A DNA stretch of 64,000 nt from Atherinomorus stipes (taxonomy: Eukaryota > Chordata > Actinopteri > Atheriniformes > Atherinidae). The notes beneath the pieces were generated by a model, which ran no database searches, had not been told where the DNA came from, and was given only the letters and a program-made list of their open reading frames with translations. The stretch is from the NCBI GenBank assembly GCA_023101725.1, contig JALJCO010007076.1, positions 124,001 to 188,000 on the forward strand. The letters are read 5' to 3'. Shown in pieces: positions 48,001 through 60,290 of this stretch. Numbering within the stretch: the stretch's first letter is position 1; every line of letters begins with the position of its first letter. A program made the position numbers and the translations under genes.

Positions 48001-51000
48001 GGACCTGTACTAGAAACCAGTATGTAAATGTGGTTTAGCTTGACAAACTCTGTCAATGAACATGTTTTCATTGACTCAGGTGTCAAACCAGGTTTTCTGA
48101 CACATTTTGGCAAATTTGACAGCAGAAGGCCAGTCATTAATGACACAGCTGCAGCCAGAGCAGGAAAGAAAGATGACAAAAAAAAAAGCATCCCATTTAA
48201 AAGCACCGCCTCCTGACCAGGACTTTGGTGCACTGAAAGATTTCCAAATATGAATCCTTCAGTTTTTGCTGATGAACTTTTTTATGAAGGACATCAGGAG
48301 ATGCTTCTGGAACAGGGGCTCTTTCAGTAACATTAATTTCCTTCTTAGTTCAAATTATTCACCAGAATAGATTTGCTGGTTTGCATGCTGCCTGCCTTAG
48401 CCAAATTACTAAATGCACCTGTCTGAAAAAAAAGACCCAAAACACAATTAATTGTGTGTAGCTAGAAAGAGGTAAGCAACTAAAACCATTTTCAGACCAC
48501 AGGTAAATTAGATTTGCTTACGACAGACTGTCTGCACTGTTATTTGCAAGTGATCGGATGGGTTTTGCATATCCAGACGTCACCAATCTGCATGGGTTGC
48601 TGTGGCAATGATGCTGTGGTCTCTAACAGCATAGCCACCCCAGTGGCACAACTTCTGAACAGCAGGTTCCTTCTCGTTTATCCTGCATTGAACATTTCTT
48701 GATAGAGGCATTAGAGGAAAAGGGATGACATGCACACTGCTGCAGTAGTAAGGGCTCAGTCTTTGGTAGAGTGGTTACACACTGGAAAAAACCTGCATTC
48801 TCCATGGTGCATTTGAAAATGAGCATCATTTCAAACCCTTTCAAAATGTGGTTTGGATCCATTTGCAAACACAGGATTTAATTTCAGTTCTGTCTTCCTT
48901 AAATCAATTCAAAATGTAATTTAGGCTGACAGTCACATCAGTACCAAACATCATCACCTGACTCAATGTTCTGGCATTGAGCTGGTTGCAGAACAGACTT
49001 TTTGAGGAATCTTAATTGATAGATAGGCTGCATCCGGAAAGTCTGTACCAGCTTCACACAGACGAATCCACTCCTGCAATCATGCACATTAAAGAGAGGG
49101 AGGGAAACAATGTGTTCAAGTGCATTTTCAGCTGGTTGTGGCTGACTTCCTGGTCAAATGCTATGCTTACGTGCACACCAGTTAAGACCGAAGAAGATAC
49201 TGCGGTGTAAACAACATTTTCTGATCACCTTAACCCATACTCAGAGAAAAAAATAATTGGAAAAAAAGTTGTGTATAAAGGAGCATGCTGCTACATCTGA
49301 ATGCATCCACTGTTTCTGGAAGGGTTTGCAATCCCGTCTGCAGGGTTGAATGGTCAATAAAGATTTGTTTTTAAAAATATACCATCTGCAGCAGTAATAA
49401 TTTCCCTTTCCTGGGTGATTGGATTATTATTTTCAGTTTTGGGCCGAAAAATGTCAATGAAAGAAAACGAAGATGCCTTTGACTCAAGCTTAATGTTACG
49501 GTACAAACATGAGCAGAAGCATGTAAAAGCGGATTTCTACCGGGTCTGTGTGTGGTGCATTACGGCTGCGGTGCAACTTAGAACTGACCTCCATGGAGCG
49601 GCAGCTCCCACCAGGGCCCGCCCGCGACTGCAGTCCATGCTACCAGAGATAAATCTGATAAATCACATTTGCAGAATCACACCATAATCATCAAGAGGGC
49701 TGGATAAATGTCCAGTGGTGTGTGTGCAATAAATGTCCTACATAAAATAACATCTCCCCTGCATTTTCCAACTTAAACCAGCATAATATATCATTCATAA
49801 TATAGGTTATGTTCATTTGTTGTACAGCTATACATAACATCTTTACATTTTTAACAATTAGCTTACCATGTATAATCTATACCAGAAATTGATCATACCA
49901 TCACTTTCTTGCTTTCTTGGCTGCAAACTCAGTAATAAGACTTTATAATCCAGTTTTGATGTAGGTTTTGTATCCATTTCTAACTGAGAGTAGTGCAAAC
50001 CTGCACATTCTGTTCTGTGATATAGGTGCGCAAATATCTTTTGATTAGTCTCAACTTTGAAAATCTTTGCTTGCCTGATGCCACCATTACAGAAGAGTTA
50101 ATAAAGTCCTGAGCACAATCTCACAGTTCCTTCAATCCGTTTGAGGTAACAAATTATTTTCTAATCTCACATCTAAACAAAGTTAGAGATCTTAACCACT
50201 CTTTTCCCCTACATGTAAATCTACTGTGTTGGTATTTTTTATTTTGTTGTTTTATGTTACCTAGACAGGAAGACAAAGATCGAATGTGATGAATATATTT
50301 ATAAAAAAAAAAAACACACACACGCACGCACACACACACAGCAGGGATGCAGGCGCGGGGTCCTGTGCGGATGCACAGGTTGCACAGTCCATGTGACGGC
50401 TCTGCTTGACTTCCTCTAACCTGGAGCCACTGGTAATGTTACTGTAGTTTATGCCATCACAACTCTCCGGAAGGCTTTTATTCTTAAATTTACTGGATGC
50501 TTTTCTCTGCTCTCGTGTCTGGTTTACCATCTGTTCCTATCTGCACTGCAGAGCTTGACGCATTCTGAGAGTGACCTTAGAATGTGACCTTAAGATAGCG
50601 ACTTTTGGCAACCTAGGGGCATGTCTTATAGTGGGTGTGTCACATAGTAGGCGTGTCATAGTGTGTGGGCCTTGTTAGGTTTAAGAGGTTTTGAGGAAGA
50701 TACTTCTGTATTACTCAGAAACTCCGGTCACACACCAGCATACTACATTGCTGCGCAAAGGTTTTAATGTAATGGTTTTAATGGAGTCAAACAAGATTTC
50801 TTACAATCATGTATTGTTTTAAGATCACCAAGGATAACATGAAATTGGTGTTGATATTTGGGCCCTGCATTTAGTTGAAATCACCTATCAACAAACAGCT
50901 GATAAATCCTGACAGTTGAACACTGGGTACAGGAAGCATTAACACTGTGAAAATATATATATAAAAGAAGGTAAAACCTATTTCAACCGAGTATTAAATT

Positions 51001-51061
51001 TGATTTAACCTATATTTATACAGGTAAATCCCATTGAGACATGCACTCTTTTTACAAGGGA
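45091..51061. other. Unassigned intergenic sequence, about 6 kb
   Basis: The longest stretch with neither gene nor clear repeat. Contains poly-A at 45363-45377 and a (CA)n at 50311-50341. ORFs of 60-98 codons have no recognisable domains. Best place in the window to look for conserved non-coding elements. Confidence 0.5.
50311..50341. repeat. (CA)n microsatellite
   Basis: ACACACACACGCACGCACAC followed by ACACACA, preceded by A11. Confidence 0.9.
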
Positions 51062-51140
51062 GACCTGTTTACCTATCATGCATGTCTTTAGATTGTGGGA
51101 GGAGAGAACCCACACATACACACATACATGTTCTTTTGGA
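51062..51140 (+). repeat. Dispersed teleost repeat, short copy
   Basis: CATGCATGTCTTTAGATTGT, GGGAGGAGAGAACCCACACA match part of 23265-23320. Confidence 0.6.
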
Positions 51141-53147
51141 GAACATTTCCAACAAGCAACAAAACCATTGCATAACTGTCATCTTTATTACAGGAATTTG
51201 TTTAAAAAACAAGCACTATTCAGGTTGAGATCCTAAAGAGACGACTTTTGTTACAGCATAACCTAAAAACAACATGGTCAGCTGTTTCTGGACTCACACT
51301 TTCAAAGCTAGCGTCCTGTTTCATCGACAGAATAGTCTCTTCTCATCAAGCTGAAGAAACAGATAACAGCCACAGGGCAAAATAAGCAACGGGTCAATGA
51401 TTCCTTTGATCACATTACAAGTTTGCTTAAAAAACAACAACAACAACAACCTGTAACAATTAAGATGTTTATCTTGTTTTTCTCTCTCTCTTTCTCTCTA
51501 CACACTCTTTCATCTCTTTTAATCCTTCAATTTCTCTCACTTTCTGTCTTCCAACTTATTTTCCCCAACATTCTTGCCTTGCTGACCACCCCTCTGTCTG
51601 ATGGTGGACAAATTGTTCTGCATTTGGAATATTAAGCTGTTTGCAGTCGCCTCACTTCACCTGCTGAGATCTGTAGTTGTTGACAGCCTCTGTTGCCAAG
51701 CTCCCAGACGACACAGACCTGACTGGGGCTTCGTAGTCTGGTTTCTGTTTCATCTCAGGAACTTGTGTTTGAGTGTGTCTTGCATTCTGAGACAGTTTCG
51801 TGTGTATTTGCCAGTCTGTGTGAAAGTCTCTGCATGAGCCTCCCTGTTTCTTTCTGCTTCTCCCAAAACACACTCTCCTCATGTGTTTACACCGTCTCCT
51901 GTTGACCCAGAACAATGAGTTCCTTCATGGTACGCAGTGACGGCAGCAGGTTCCCACCAGCCGGGTGGCCAGGTTCTCTTCTCTGGCACTGGAACAACCT
52001 TTAATGAACTCCAAGCCAGACCAGTGGAAAGTCCCTGCGGAGGCTTTGCTCTGGGGTAACAAAGCGAGAGACCTCCAGAGAAGGCAGACAGCCCTTCAAC
52101 AGTCCTCAGGGCTGACAAAAAACACATAGTTCAGCCTAAAGTTAAACCATACCCAAATAAATTCAATTTTGTTTCATATGATTCCTCTGACTGGAAATGA
52201 TGCAAAGTTGGAAAAGATGGCTATATTATTGGTTAAGTTAAAAACTTTTAATGATGTCAATGCTCAGTTTCTACGTTTTTTCAGACACTGAAGCAAAGTT
52301 ACTTGGGAGATTTTTACATGTTGTCATAGGGATTTTGGACCACTTTCTGTATCTTGCAATTACTTATCTTTGCTTAAGAAGGTTCCCAACTGAGTTTCCA
52401 ATGCTGTATTTGGGTTGTCTACTCATTCATTTACTCACTCACTATGTAGTGTCCACTATACCACTCCAGTGCCACTTTCGGACTTGCATTATGGAATATT
52501 ACCAGTAAAGTCACATCTGCTCTTTATCCAGAGTTGTCTTTTCAAACATATCACTTCCTTGCGGACTTCTTACATCCTGGCCATGTTCAGGGAAATGTTC
52601 CAGATAGGTCAACACAGAAACTGTCCTCCCCCTTAACCCTGAACATTTGTTGTGCATTAAGCCAAAACAATGTACTGCAACATTTCCGCTGTTATGACAT
52701 GGGGGCTAACCGGTACATGTCCGCTACAGCTCATAGGTAAAAGAGCGGTACGTTTGTCTCAGTGCAAATGGTATAAAAGACAAAGTCTGCACTATGACTG
52801 CTTTCCAGAGCAAGTCTGAAAGGGGCTTTGGAGACAAGGCTAACCAGCTGCTGATGGATTTTGGACACTACTTGAATTGTTATGTCCAAGACAATCACAG
52901 TTACATATCGCATAAACTACGATCACAGTAATAAGTCATGAATGCTAGGAGTTGAAAGAACTGCAGTGATTACTGGCACAATATTCAACATACTATGTTG
53001 AAAATAGTATCACATAGTACCACATAATGGTGACTCATTGGGTAATGAGTGGGACAAACAGGAAAACTGGAAACACTGTAGCTTTCATTGTTAAAAGGTC
53101 TTCTGCCATCCATTCTTTCTCAGTTGATCCAACTGGGAGGAATGGGA
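51141..53147. other. Unassigned intergenic sequence
   Basis: A (CAA)n tract at 51434-51450 and a TCTC-rich tract at 51481-51500. ORFs up to 87 codons show no domain. A MITE-like scrap with CACTCACTATGTAGTGTCCA occurs near 52437. Confidence 0.45.
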
Positions 53148-53800
53148 ATAAATCAAAGACTGTAGAAAATATGGACGTAGTATCTGTTCTTGTCTGAATA
53201 GGGGAAAGAGAAGCCAGTTGGGTGTTTCCCACCATCGCCATCTGCCGCATCGTGTGTGTCGTCACTCCTGGAAAATACTAAAATGGGCAAAGCGCGGCCC
53301 CGGGGCAAATGATTGACAGCTGATGTACTCTGGGCTAAACGCTAACCGAGCTAACTCAAAGCTAACAAGAGCTAACGAAGATTAGCCCCCTAAGCGGTGG
53401 GGTAAAGGTAAGACATGCTTAGACTTGCTATTAGCTGACTAAAAACCACTGTTGTGCTACTCTGCTACAGACTGAGACCTTACTGAGAGCAAACAAGGAG
53501 CTAACTAGGAGCCACTGGTCGGCAGGCCGGCATTCAGCCTGTCAATGAAAAGGACACGCGCTTAATTATGTGTAGTTTCAAGACTAAACATCTAAACGGA
53601 TGAGTTATAAAAATTTTTTTACCCCCCTCACAGTTGACATGACGGTAAACTTGACCTATTAAACCTAAAACGATCCTTTGAACCAGGCTGTAAACATTTG
53701 CTCTGTTGTGGAGCCAGCCCCTAGTGGATGAAGGGAGAACTACAAATATTTACTTCTTCTGGGTAGCGTCATAGTTGGCCACTGGAGGTTGCTGCTTGGA
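53148..53800 (+). repeat. 'CATAGACTGT' repeat, copy 3
   Basis: AAGACTGTAGAAAATATGGA, GCCAGTTGGGTGTTTCCCAC, CAAATGATTGACAGCTGATG, CTTGACCTATTAAACCTAAA, GAACCAGGCTGTAAACATTT, AGCCAGCCCCTAGTGGATGA. This is the most complete copy in the window. Superfamily unassigned. Confidence 0.8.
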
Positions 53801-54569
53801 ATAAATATAAGAACAGGAAAGCAGCAAGTGGTGTCAGTATATTTGCCTTGGGTTGCTTAGCTTTCCAGAGACATTGCCTGCATTAAACACTATAATGAGA
53901 ATTAATTGTGGTTCTCAGAGGAACCACACGTAAAAACACAGAGGGTGATTCTCTGACTTAGTGACTCCTTGGTCTTTAAGGATGAAAGTTTTTTTTTTCT
54001 TTTTTTTCTTGCCATCACTCCAATCTTTATTTTTCTTCTGCAAAGTCTCCTTGGCATTCAGTTCAAGACACAATATCCATTTTTAGTTTTCCTTGACCAT
54101 TTCTTGACCACTTGATCAACATTCTTTTGTTAAAAAGATCAGATGTGATTCTTTTTGTTACATCCCAAGTTTTTCAGCCTATTGTTTTCCTCAAATATCT
54201 CGATGTAGTCATATTCTGTGAATATACCGTTTACTTGTTGTTTACCTGTCCAACTTGCTGCAGAGTCCAAAAAAGATCTTTACAGTCCTGACTACTGTCA
54301 CAGATCTTGACTGTAGAGACGTTTTTTAAGATCCATATTAAAGTGTCAAAATGACTCTTTCACTTAATGCGAACACTGCATTTATGAACAAAAACAACTT
54401 TTCTTTGTCCTGGTGAGTTGGCATCCATTGGAAATATTCTTGTGCAATGTCTGCCTGGAGATGATGGTGGAAAAATGGCTCAGACTTATTAAAAAGAGAC
54501 TGTCATGGTATATGAGTTTTGATTCTGTTCTGTGGGCTTTTTGGTTCAGGTTGACTCTTTGGATGTGTG
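53801..54569. other. Unassigned intergenic sequence
   Basis: Poly-T tracts near 53989-54009. No gene. Confidence 0.5.
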
Positions 54570-55105
54570 TCAGTCAGCACACTTGCACTATGTAGAACAC
54601 TACTTTTGAGCATAAGTGTGGTTTCAACTAAAATTCAGTGCTCGATACTGCCTTAACAATGGCCAAAAATCCAGTGCAGAACGAAGCACACTGCTCGCAC
54701 TAAACAGATGCCATCTTGCTGACGGAGCAGAAGAGGCAGGACTTTGGAACTGTTTTCAGAGCTGAATAATGGTGAAGAACAAAGCAGTGGCGACCCCAAC
54801 AGCAGCAGAGACTGTATTGTACTGATGTAAGTCATTGTCATGAAATTATTCAGATATAATTACGAATGTATATTGTCACACGCTACCAAAGTGTTCACTG
54901 CCTGATGACAGTTGTAGACCTGCTCATTTGTTGCGGTTATACCGGCTCAGTAGAGTTTGCACATGTTAGCGGACAATGCTAGTCTGTCACTTCCGGTAAC
55001 TGCAGTGCATTTGGGTCAGCATTTATCCAAGATATTGTGTACTACAGTCGAAGCGCACAGTGCGCACTACTAAATTTAAGTGCACTCATGCAAGTGCCCT
55101 GATGA
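54570..55105. mobile_element. MITE candidate ('GCACTTGCA' ends)
   Basis: CAGCACACTTGCACTATGTA at the left and the inverse of the right end GGGCACTTGCATGAGTGCAC are partly similar, with TAGTGCGCACTGTGCGC inside the right end. Ends and duplication not fixed. Confidence 0.35.
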
Positions 55106-55544
55106 GACTCAGCTTTTCTCTTTATTTAAATTCATGTTTGATTTTGAAGAGACTCTCCCCCTTATGTATTCAATTAAGTTTAAGGATACTGGGCAAGAAT
55201 GAGGATGCCTGACGAAACTTCCCCAGGAAAGTCTTTATGAACTCTTTCACAGCTGTGGACGATCAACAAAATTAGGCCAAGGAAACCTTGTACCACCCAG
55301 AAACTCAAGCGCTGCCTTTGGAGTGACCTAACATCTCTCTATTAAGAGAAAGAAAAAAAAAGAGGTAGAAAGAGATGTGAGCATTTGATGGTGTCAGAAC
55401 AGCAGAAATAAATCTCATGCCATTACACAAACTGGTCTGCTCACAAATTGAGCAGGAGAAAGGCTAAAACATATTCTTTAAACACAGTTTGCTAGTTTTT
55501 CCACAGATTACTGGATAAAATAACAATAGGACCTCAAAAAGGCC
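55106..55544. other. Unassigned intergenic sequence
   Basis: No gene or repeat recognised. Confidence 0.5.
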
Positions 55545-55800
55545 GCTACCCTGCAGGTTTTGCCTACTTGCTCCACTGAAATTAAACAAATCCATTCTGC
55601 GCAATCACTCATTAATTTGAGTCAGGTGTGTTGGAGCAGGGAGGCATAGAAAATCTATACCTTCTCCAACACACCTGAATCAAATATATGGCTCGTTATC
55701 AGGCCTCTGCAGAGCTGATTGACTTCAGCCATTTGATTCAGGTGTATTGAAGAAGGGAAGGGGTGTTCTTAAAGTTGCATAACAGTAGCTATTAAGGAGT
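55545..55800. mobile_element. Two adjoining hAT-type MITE copies
   Basis: First piece (about 55545-55655): CTACCCTGCAGGTTTTGCC to GTCAGGTGTGTTGGAGCAGG. Second (about 55660-55770): CTTCTCCAACACACCTGAAT, GGCTCGTTATCAGGCCTCTG, TTTGATTCAGGTGTATTGAA. Both follow the 29754-29956 family layout. Whether nested or side by side is not resolved. Confidence 0.65.
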
Positions 55801-56620
55801 GGATGTGTATATCTCTGTGCATGTTTACAGATTCATGGACATTGCATGTGCTCAACACCATGAACTTCTGCAAACTGATGCATAGACATGACCACGTGTC
55901 GTTAGTGAAAGGATGAACTGCATGTACACACATTCACAGAGAGAAGTATAGTGAAGTGTAGTATCATTGCTGTGATCTTTTCCCTGTCCTCGTACTGGCG
56001 CTGCCTCCTGTGCTGCCCGTGTGGGTGCCACCCACCCACCCATCTGTGCCCATTGGGGCCCTCAGGCTCAGAGTCCATCTGGCGTCTTCCTCTGTGTCTG
56101 TCGAGTTGTCACCTACGACTGCCACCACTGACAGCCTTAATGTGCCGGCACAGAACAGCACAACACAGAAAAAGGCGACGAATCAGTGACCTCAGCTGCA
56201 ACTTTCGTTACAAGTTGCACAAAGGCTGCATTCACAAATGTCTCAATCCTTTAATTCATAGATAACAAAACTGAGCTTCAAGGTGAAAAAGAGAGATTCT
56301 CTGACTTTTATTGGTTTCTAGCAAAGTGACAAATAATTTTAAGATAACACATGTCAAATGGAATACCTTTTCAGATTTGACAAAGTCTAATCACAGTACA
56401 AGATTAATTAGACATACAAACGTGCATGTTAGAGTGATTGCTACTAGAAGGTTAGAGGCAGGTGATATGTTCCAACTACTGGTTTAATTTCTCTTTGTCT
56501 AAACAATCTTTTCACATGAAAGCCAACACTTCAGTGTCCCTACTGGAGTATATTTTGGGAATTTTGATGCTTTCAAGTGGGTAAAACTCAGGAAATGCCA
56601 ATAAAGCAATACTTTTCCTA
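55801..56620. other. Unassigned intergenic sequence
   Basis: No gene or repeat recognised. Confidence 0.5.
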
Positions 56621-56785
56621 ATGTGGCAAGACAAAAGAGAACTGAGGCAGGGTTTGAACCCTCCCCTCCCAGGTAAGAGCCTTGCATACTGACCATTCAA
56701 CCAGACCAGAGGGACGTCCCTATGGCCAAGTAGCCAGGGTGTGTGATTAACTGGAGGCATAGTAACAGAACCGTCAACTGTCACA
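56621..56785 (-). repeat. tRNA-derived SINE, copy 3
   Basis: Best-preserved member. On the minus strand an A box TGGTTGAATGG (56693-56703) and a consensus B box GGTTCAAACC (56651-56660) lie 32 nt apart, as in a tRNA gene. The stretch between (AAGGCTCTTACCTGGGAGG) resembles the anticodon region of tRNA-Glu. The tRNA-like part occupies about 56640-56710; a further 70 bp (ending CTGTCAC on the plus strand) lie upstream of it. Not a functional tRNA: no convincing acceptor stem. Confidence 0.75.
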
Positions 56786-59182
56786 CTAATGTGAGTAAAT
56801 TAAAATTGAATTAGTTTGATTTGAGTTGTGAAAAAAACAGTGTTAGAACAGGTGATATTCAGACTTTCTTTCTTTCTGAATTTCTCTAAAACTATAGCCC
56901 AGAAAACTGACAGAAGCACTCCAAGCAAAGATTTGTTTCTATGAGAGAACTAATATCCTGTTTCATCTAATTACATTGATGTTTCCTGACCTTAATGTCT
57001 CTGAAACTTTTCCATTTTTATCAAAAAGAATGCTTCATTCCCTTTTCCACAGATAACCCCACTTGTACAGATGTGGACATAAAATGCAACAGAAATGTGC
57101 TTTAGAACCCTTTTTCACAACCATCAGTCACATCTTGACTTTGCGTACCTGTGGCTAGGGATGAAATGCAAGGTATGCAAGGCCAGTTTAGGTGCAACAG
57201 TGTGGCTTTTGATAATCCAAAACCTTTGAAAAGTGTCTTTCTGAAAATGTTTATCTGAAACAGGATTAGCATGAAGAAACAAGCTCATAATCACTGCCAA
57301 TGTTTAATGTCTTCAGTCTTATAGATCCAATGGCAAATTATATAACACACCCAAAAACACACGTCCAAATATATGTACCTCAGTGTCGAATGGCACTTTT
57401 TAATGTGTTTCATCCTCACACATTATGATATTAATTTTAGAAGTCTTTGTGCACTGAAAATCATATATACCTCCTGTGATCTTTGGGGCTCCAGGTTCGG
57501 AAACGTTGATGTTTTAAAACTCTGCTGATCGCATTTCTCCTCCAACAGTTGCTCGTCTAACTCAAACTTGGGGATTTTTGGTGTAAACTTGCCTAATACC
57601 CCCTTCGAACACCTCCATTCCCCAACCTGCACTGAGAATATGGGAACTACTCCTTTTAAATGGAAACATTTGCTCTTCATATGTGGTAAATAATGGAGGT
57701 TTTCCATTACAAGATATATGGCGCTCAAGATGCAGTTCAGAAAATACTGCAAGAAAAAGTAAAAAAAAAGGAAACCACACTGGAATCCTCACTGACATAT
57801 GGACTGGTGTTGAAACGATGAGTGAAAATGACTGATGGTCCTTTTTTAATACTTTGACACACTGCTCCTTCAGGTAAGAGAAAAGGCATGTATTTTGGAC
57901 ACAAACTACTCAAATATTCCCTCGTTGCCATGAGTAAGTGGCAGTGACGGATGATAATAACAAGCCTTTGGGATCAGACTCCAACCGAAGGAGACAACAC
58001 TGTGGCATATGCCCTGCTACACTTAATGAGGATTTCACGGTGAGATTGGGTGAAGCCTGACTATAGCCTGCAATTCTGAGCAGAGGGGATTGTAATGAAG
58101 ACAAGTTGCTGGTCATTTGCATGTCAAAAAAGCCCTGAGATACAAAGACAATGGAGGATTACCAGGGATGCATATAGAAACACAGATGTTAATGCCTTGA
58201 GTCTGACACCAGTGATCATTTATAGCTGTGTTCTATCAGACGATCGGTGCTTAGAAAAACTGCTGTTTTATTTCATTAATTTAAAGAGAAGTCTCCAACT
58301 ATAGAAAACCTGGTTGAAGGTTTATAGGGAATAGCTTGATGACTCCTGTGCGTTCAGAGGAGATCACTTTGCATGCTGAATATGCAGCCTGGGGCAGACT
58401 GGCGCAGCATGAAGACTGGAAATTGGGGAAATAACTTCCCTGTTATTTCTTGTTTGTTTACTGTGTTTCAGATCTCCAGTTTTATCTGTAAAGAATAGCA
58501 TATTGTTAGTGCTTTAGGCAACGTTGATATGCATTTTCTTCCCCTCATTTACAAATCCAGCTCAATAAGAAAACTGACACAAGCAATCAGAGGAAGAACG
58601 TTGGATATCTTCTTTACGTGCCTTGTCTGCTGGATATAGTCAGATGTATATTCCAAGTGGTAATTTGAAAAATAGAAAGCCTACTTCTGCTCACTGCTTT
58701 TTCCATGCATATAAATCGATCAATTCATTGTGAAATACAAGCATAAAAAGACTCAAGGAGCAGCTGCTTTATGAAGTCCTCAAGTACCAATATGTCTCTA
58801 CTCCAACTGAATAGGAAGCATTTAGTCAACGAAGCCACTGGTGTCTGGGAAGGTGCCTATGATTGTGTCTTTATCCAGGGATAATGATCTTAGATCTCCA
58901 TTAGTCAGCCTCGCAGATGCATGGTACTGTGCGCAATTCTCGTGCCACCTTTCATTTCTTTGTATTTTATTATTTAATTTTCGAGGTTCCAAATGTTCTT
59001 GTTTTAAAGTGGTCTTGAAGAATATTTCTCCAGGCTTTCTGTAGGTCTTCCTAAGTGTTAATGACAGTTCGGCAGTTTTTATTTAAGACATTGGCTGCTT
59101 TTTCACTCGTTTTTTGTCCAGTCTTTGTACCTGAACATTTTCATGAAATTTATGAATCATTCAAGCATGAAAAAAACACCTA
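56786..59182. other. Unassigned intergenic sequence
   Basis: No supportable gene or repeat. ORFs up to 109 codons (57423-57752, minus) lack domain features. Confidence 0.45.
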
Positions 59183-59633
59183 CAGTCATCCTCAAAATTA
59201 TTCATAACCCCAAATTAAAAAAGGGGGTATGAAAAGTAATAATAAATAAAAATTTCATGAAAATCATTACATTAATTTTGAATTTTGGTTCAGCAGAAAT
59301 ATTAAAAACAAACAACAAATAAAACAAGTAAACAAGCATGATGGGGCTCTGAAGCTAAAATTTTGTTGAGCAACTCTTTAAAGAAATCACTGCAATTGGG
59401 TGTTTTCCATGGAAAAGGTGCTATGATGTGTCTCGGACAGTTTTGCTTGTTTGTTTGATTTTTATTATTATTGTTATTATTATTATTATTTCCAGCCACA
59501 ATTCAAAAACAATATTTCATATCACTAAATTATAATTTTGTAAATTTTTATTTAGTATTAGTTTCTTATTATTTCAATTGCTATTGTGAATTTAGCTGTG
59601 TCTTTAATGGGAGGGTATGAATAATTTTGACTG
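59183..59633. mobile_element. Tc1/mariner MITE 'TTATTCATACCCTCC', copy 3
   Basis: Starts CAGTCATCCTCAAAATTATT after TA (59181-59182) and ends GGGAGGGTATGAATAATTTT then GACTG before TA (59634-59635). Internal AACAAGCATGATGGGGCTCT is shared with copies 1 and 2. An ATT microsatellite lies at 59461-59491. Confidence 0.85.
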
Positions 59634-59635
59634 TA

Positions 59636-59989
59636 ACTCCAGGGAAGAATGAGTGTTGTGTTTACACATGAGAGACAATTTTGAAATGTGTCTCTAAAAA
59701 TTGTCTTGCAAAAGCTCATAACTCTATCTATGAAAAATCCTAAAGACGACGCAGTGTTGACCAGGTCTGATCAGGCACGGTTTGACAGATAAAGCTGAAC
59801 TTTTCTTCTCCATCTTCTTCTTCTCCTTCTTCTTTTATTTGTTTTTGTTTTTTCATACCAACAAGGTGATTCCCAAAGAACTATTAGCCTAAACTTGACA
59901 TAGCCTATCTCAGCATGGTGTGCTGTATCTGATAGTGACATCCTTGAGAAGGATATAAAAAACCAGCATAGACCTGACACAAGACCTAA
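59636..59989. other. Unassigned, with a TTC-rich tract
   Basis: CTTCTTCTCCTTCTTCTTTT tract at 59814-59838. No gene. Confidence 0.5.
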
Positions 59990-60290
59990 GATGCATTTGG
60001 TCCTTTAGTTGAGTTAAGAAATGGTCTCCATGGAAGGGTGGCTGTCCCAGGGAAAATGAAAGAAAAGGCAAAGTTACGCCAAATGACACAAGAAAAGACT
60101 GAAAATCAGTAGCAACAGGTCCAGTGGAGGGATGAATCCTCAGACATCAACATCACTGAAGAAGCATGGGGTCATCTTGACAGAGAAAGGAATAAAAGAA
60201 GAATAACATCCATAAAAGGCTTCTCTCGTGAAGTCGCAAGAACTATGCCTGAGTACTACAAAGAAATTACAAGAAAGCTCATCTGAAAGG
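59990..60290 (+). pseudogene. Tc1-like transposase remnant with internal deletion
   Basis: Translations in sequence: a GRVAV-like part near 60038, QQVQWRDES (about 60112-60140), joined at once to SDINITEEAWGHLDRERNKR (about 60137-60200), then KEITRKLI and a stop near 60283. In intact Tc1 transposases the WSDES block, with the first catalytic Asp, and the SPDxNPIExxWGHLDRE block, with the catalytic Glu, are over 100 residues apart; here the middle is gone. Stops interrupt the upstream part. Inactive. Confidence 0.75.

Noticed and set aside
52251..52508. 85-codon hydrophobic ORF that looks like membrane segments
   Set aside because: Hydrophobicity follows from T-rich sequence; it overlaps a MITE-like scrap and has no conserved motif.
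56640..56710. Possible functional tRNA-Glu gene on the minus strand
   Set aside because: A and B boxes are good, but the acceptor stem does not pair convincingly, and homologous decayed copies occur twice more in the window; it is part of a SINE-like repeat.
57423..57752. 109-codon minus-strand ORF
   Set aside because: No recognisable motif and no neighbouring exon-like signals.
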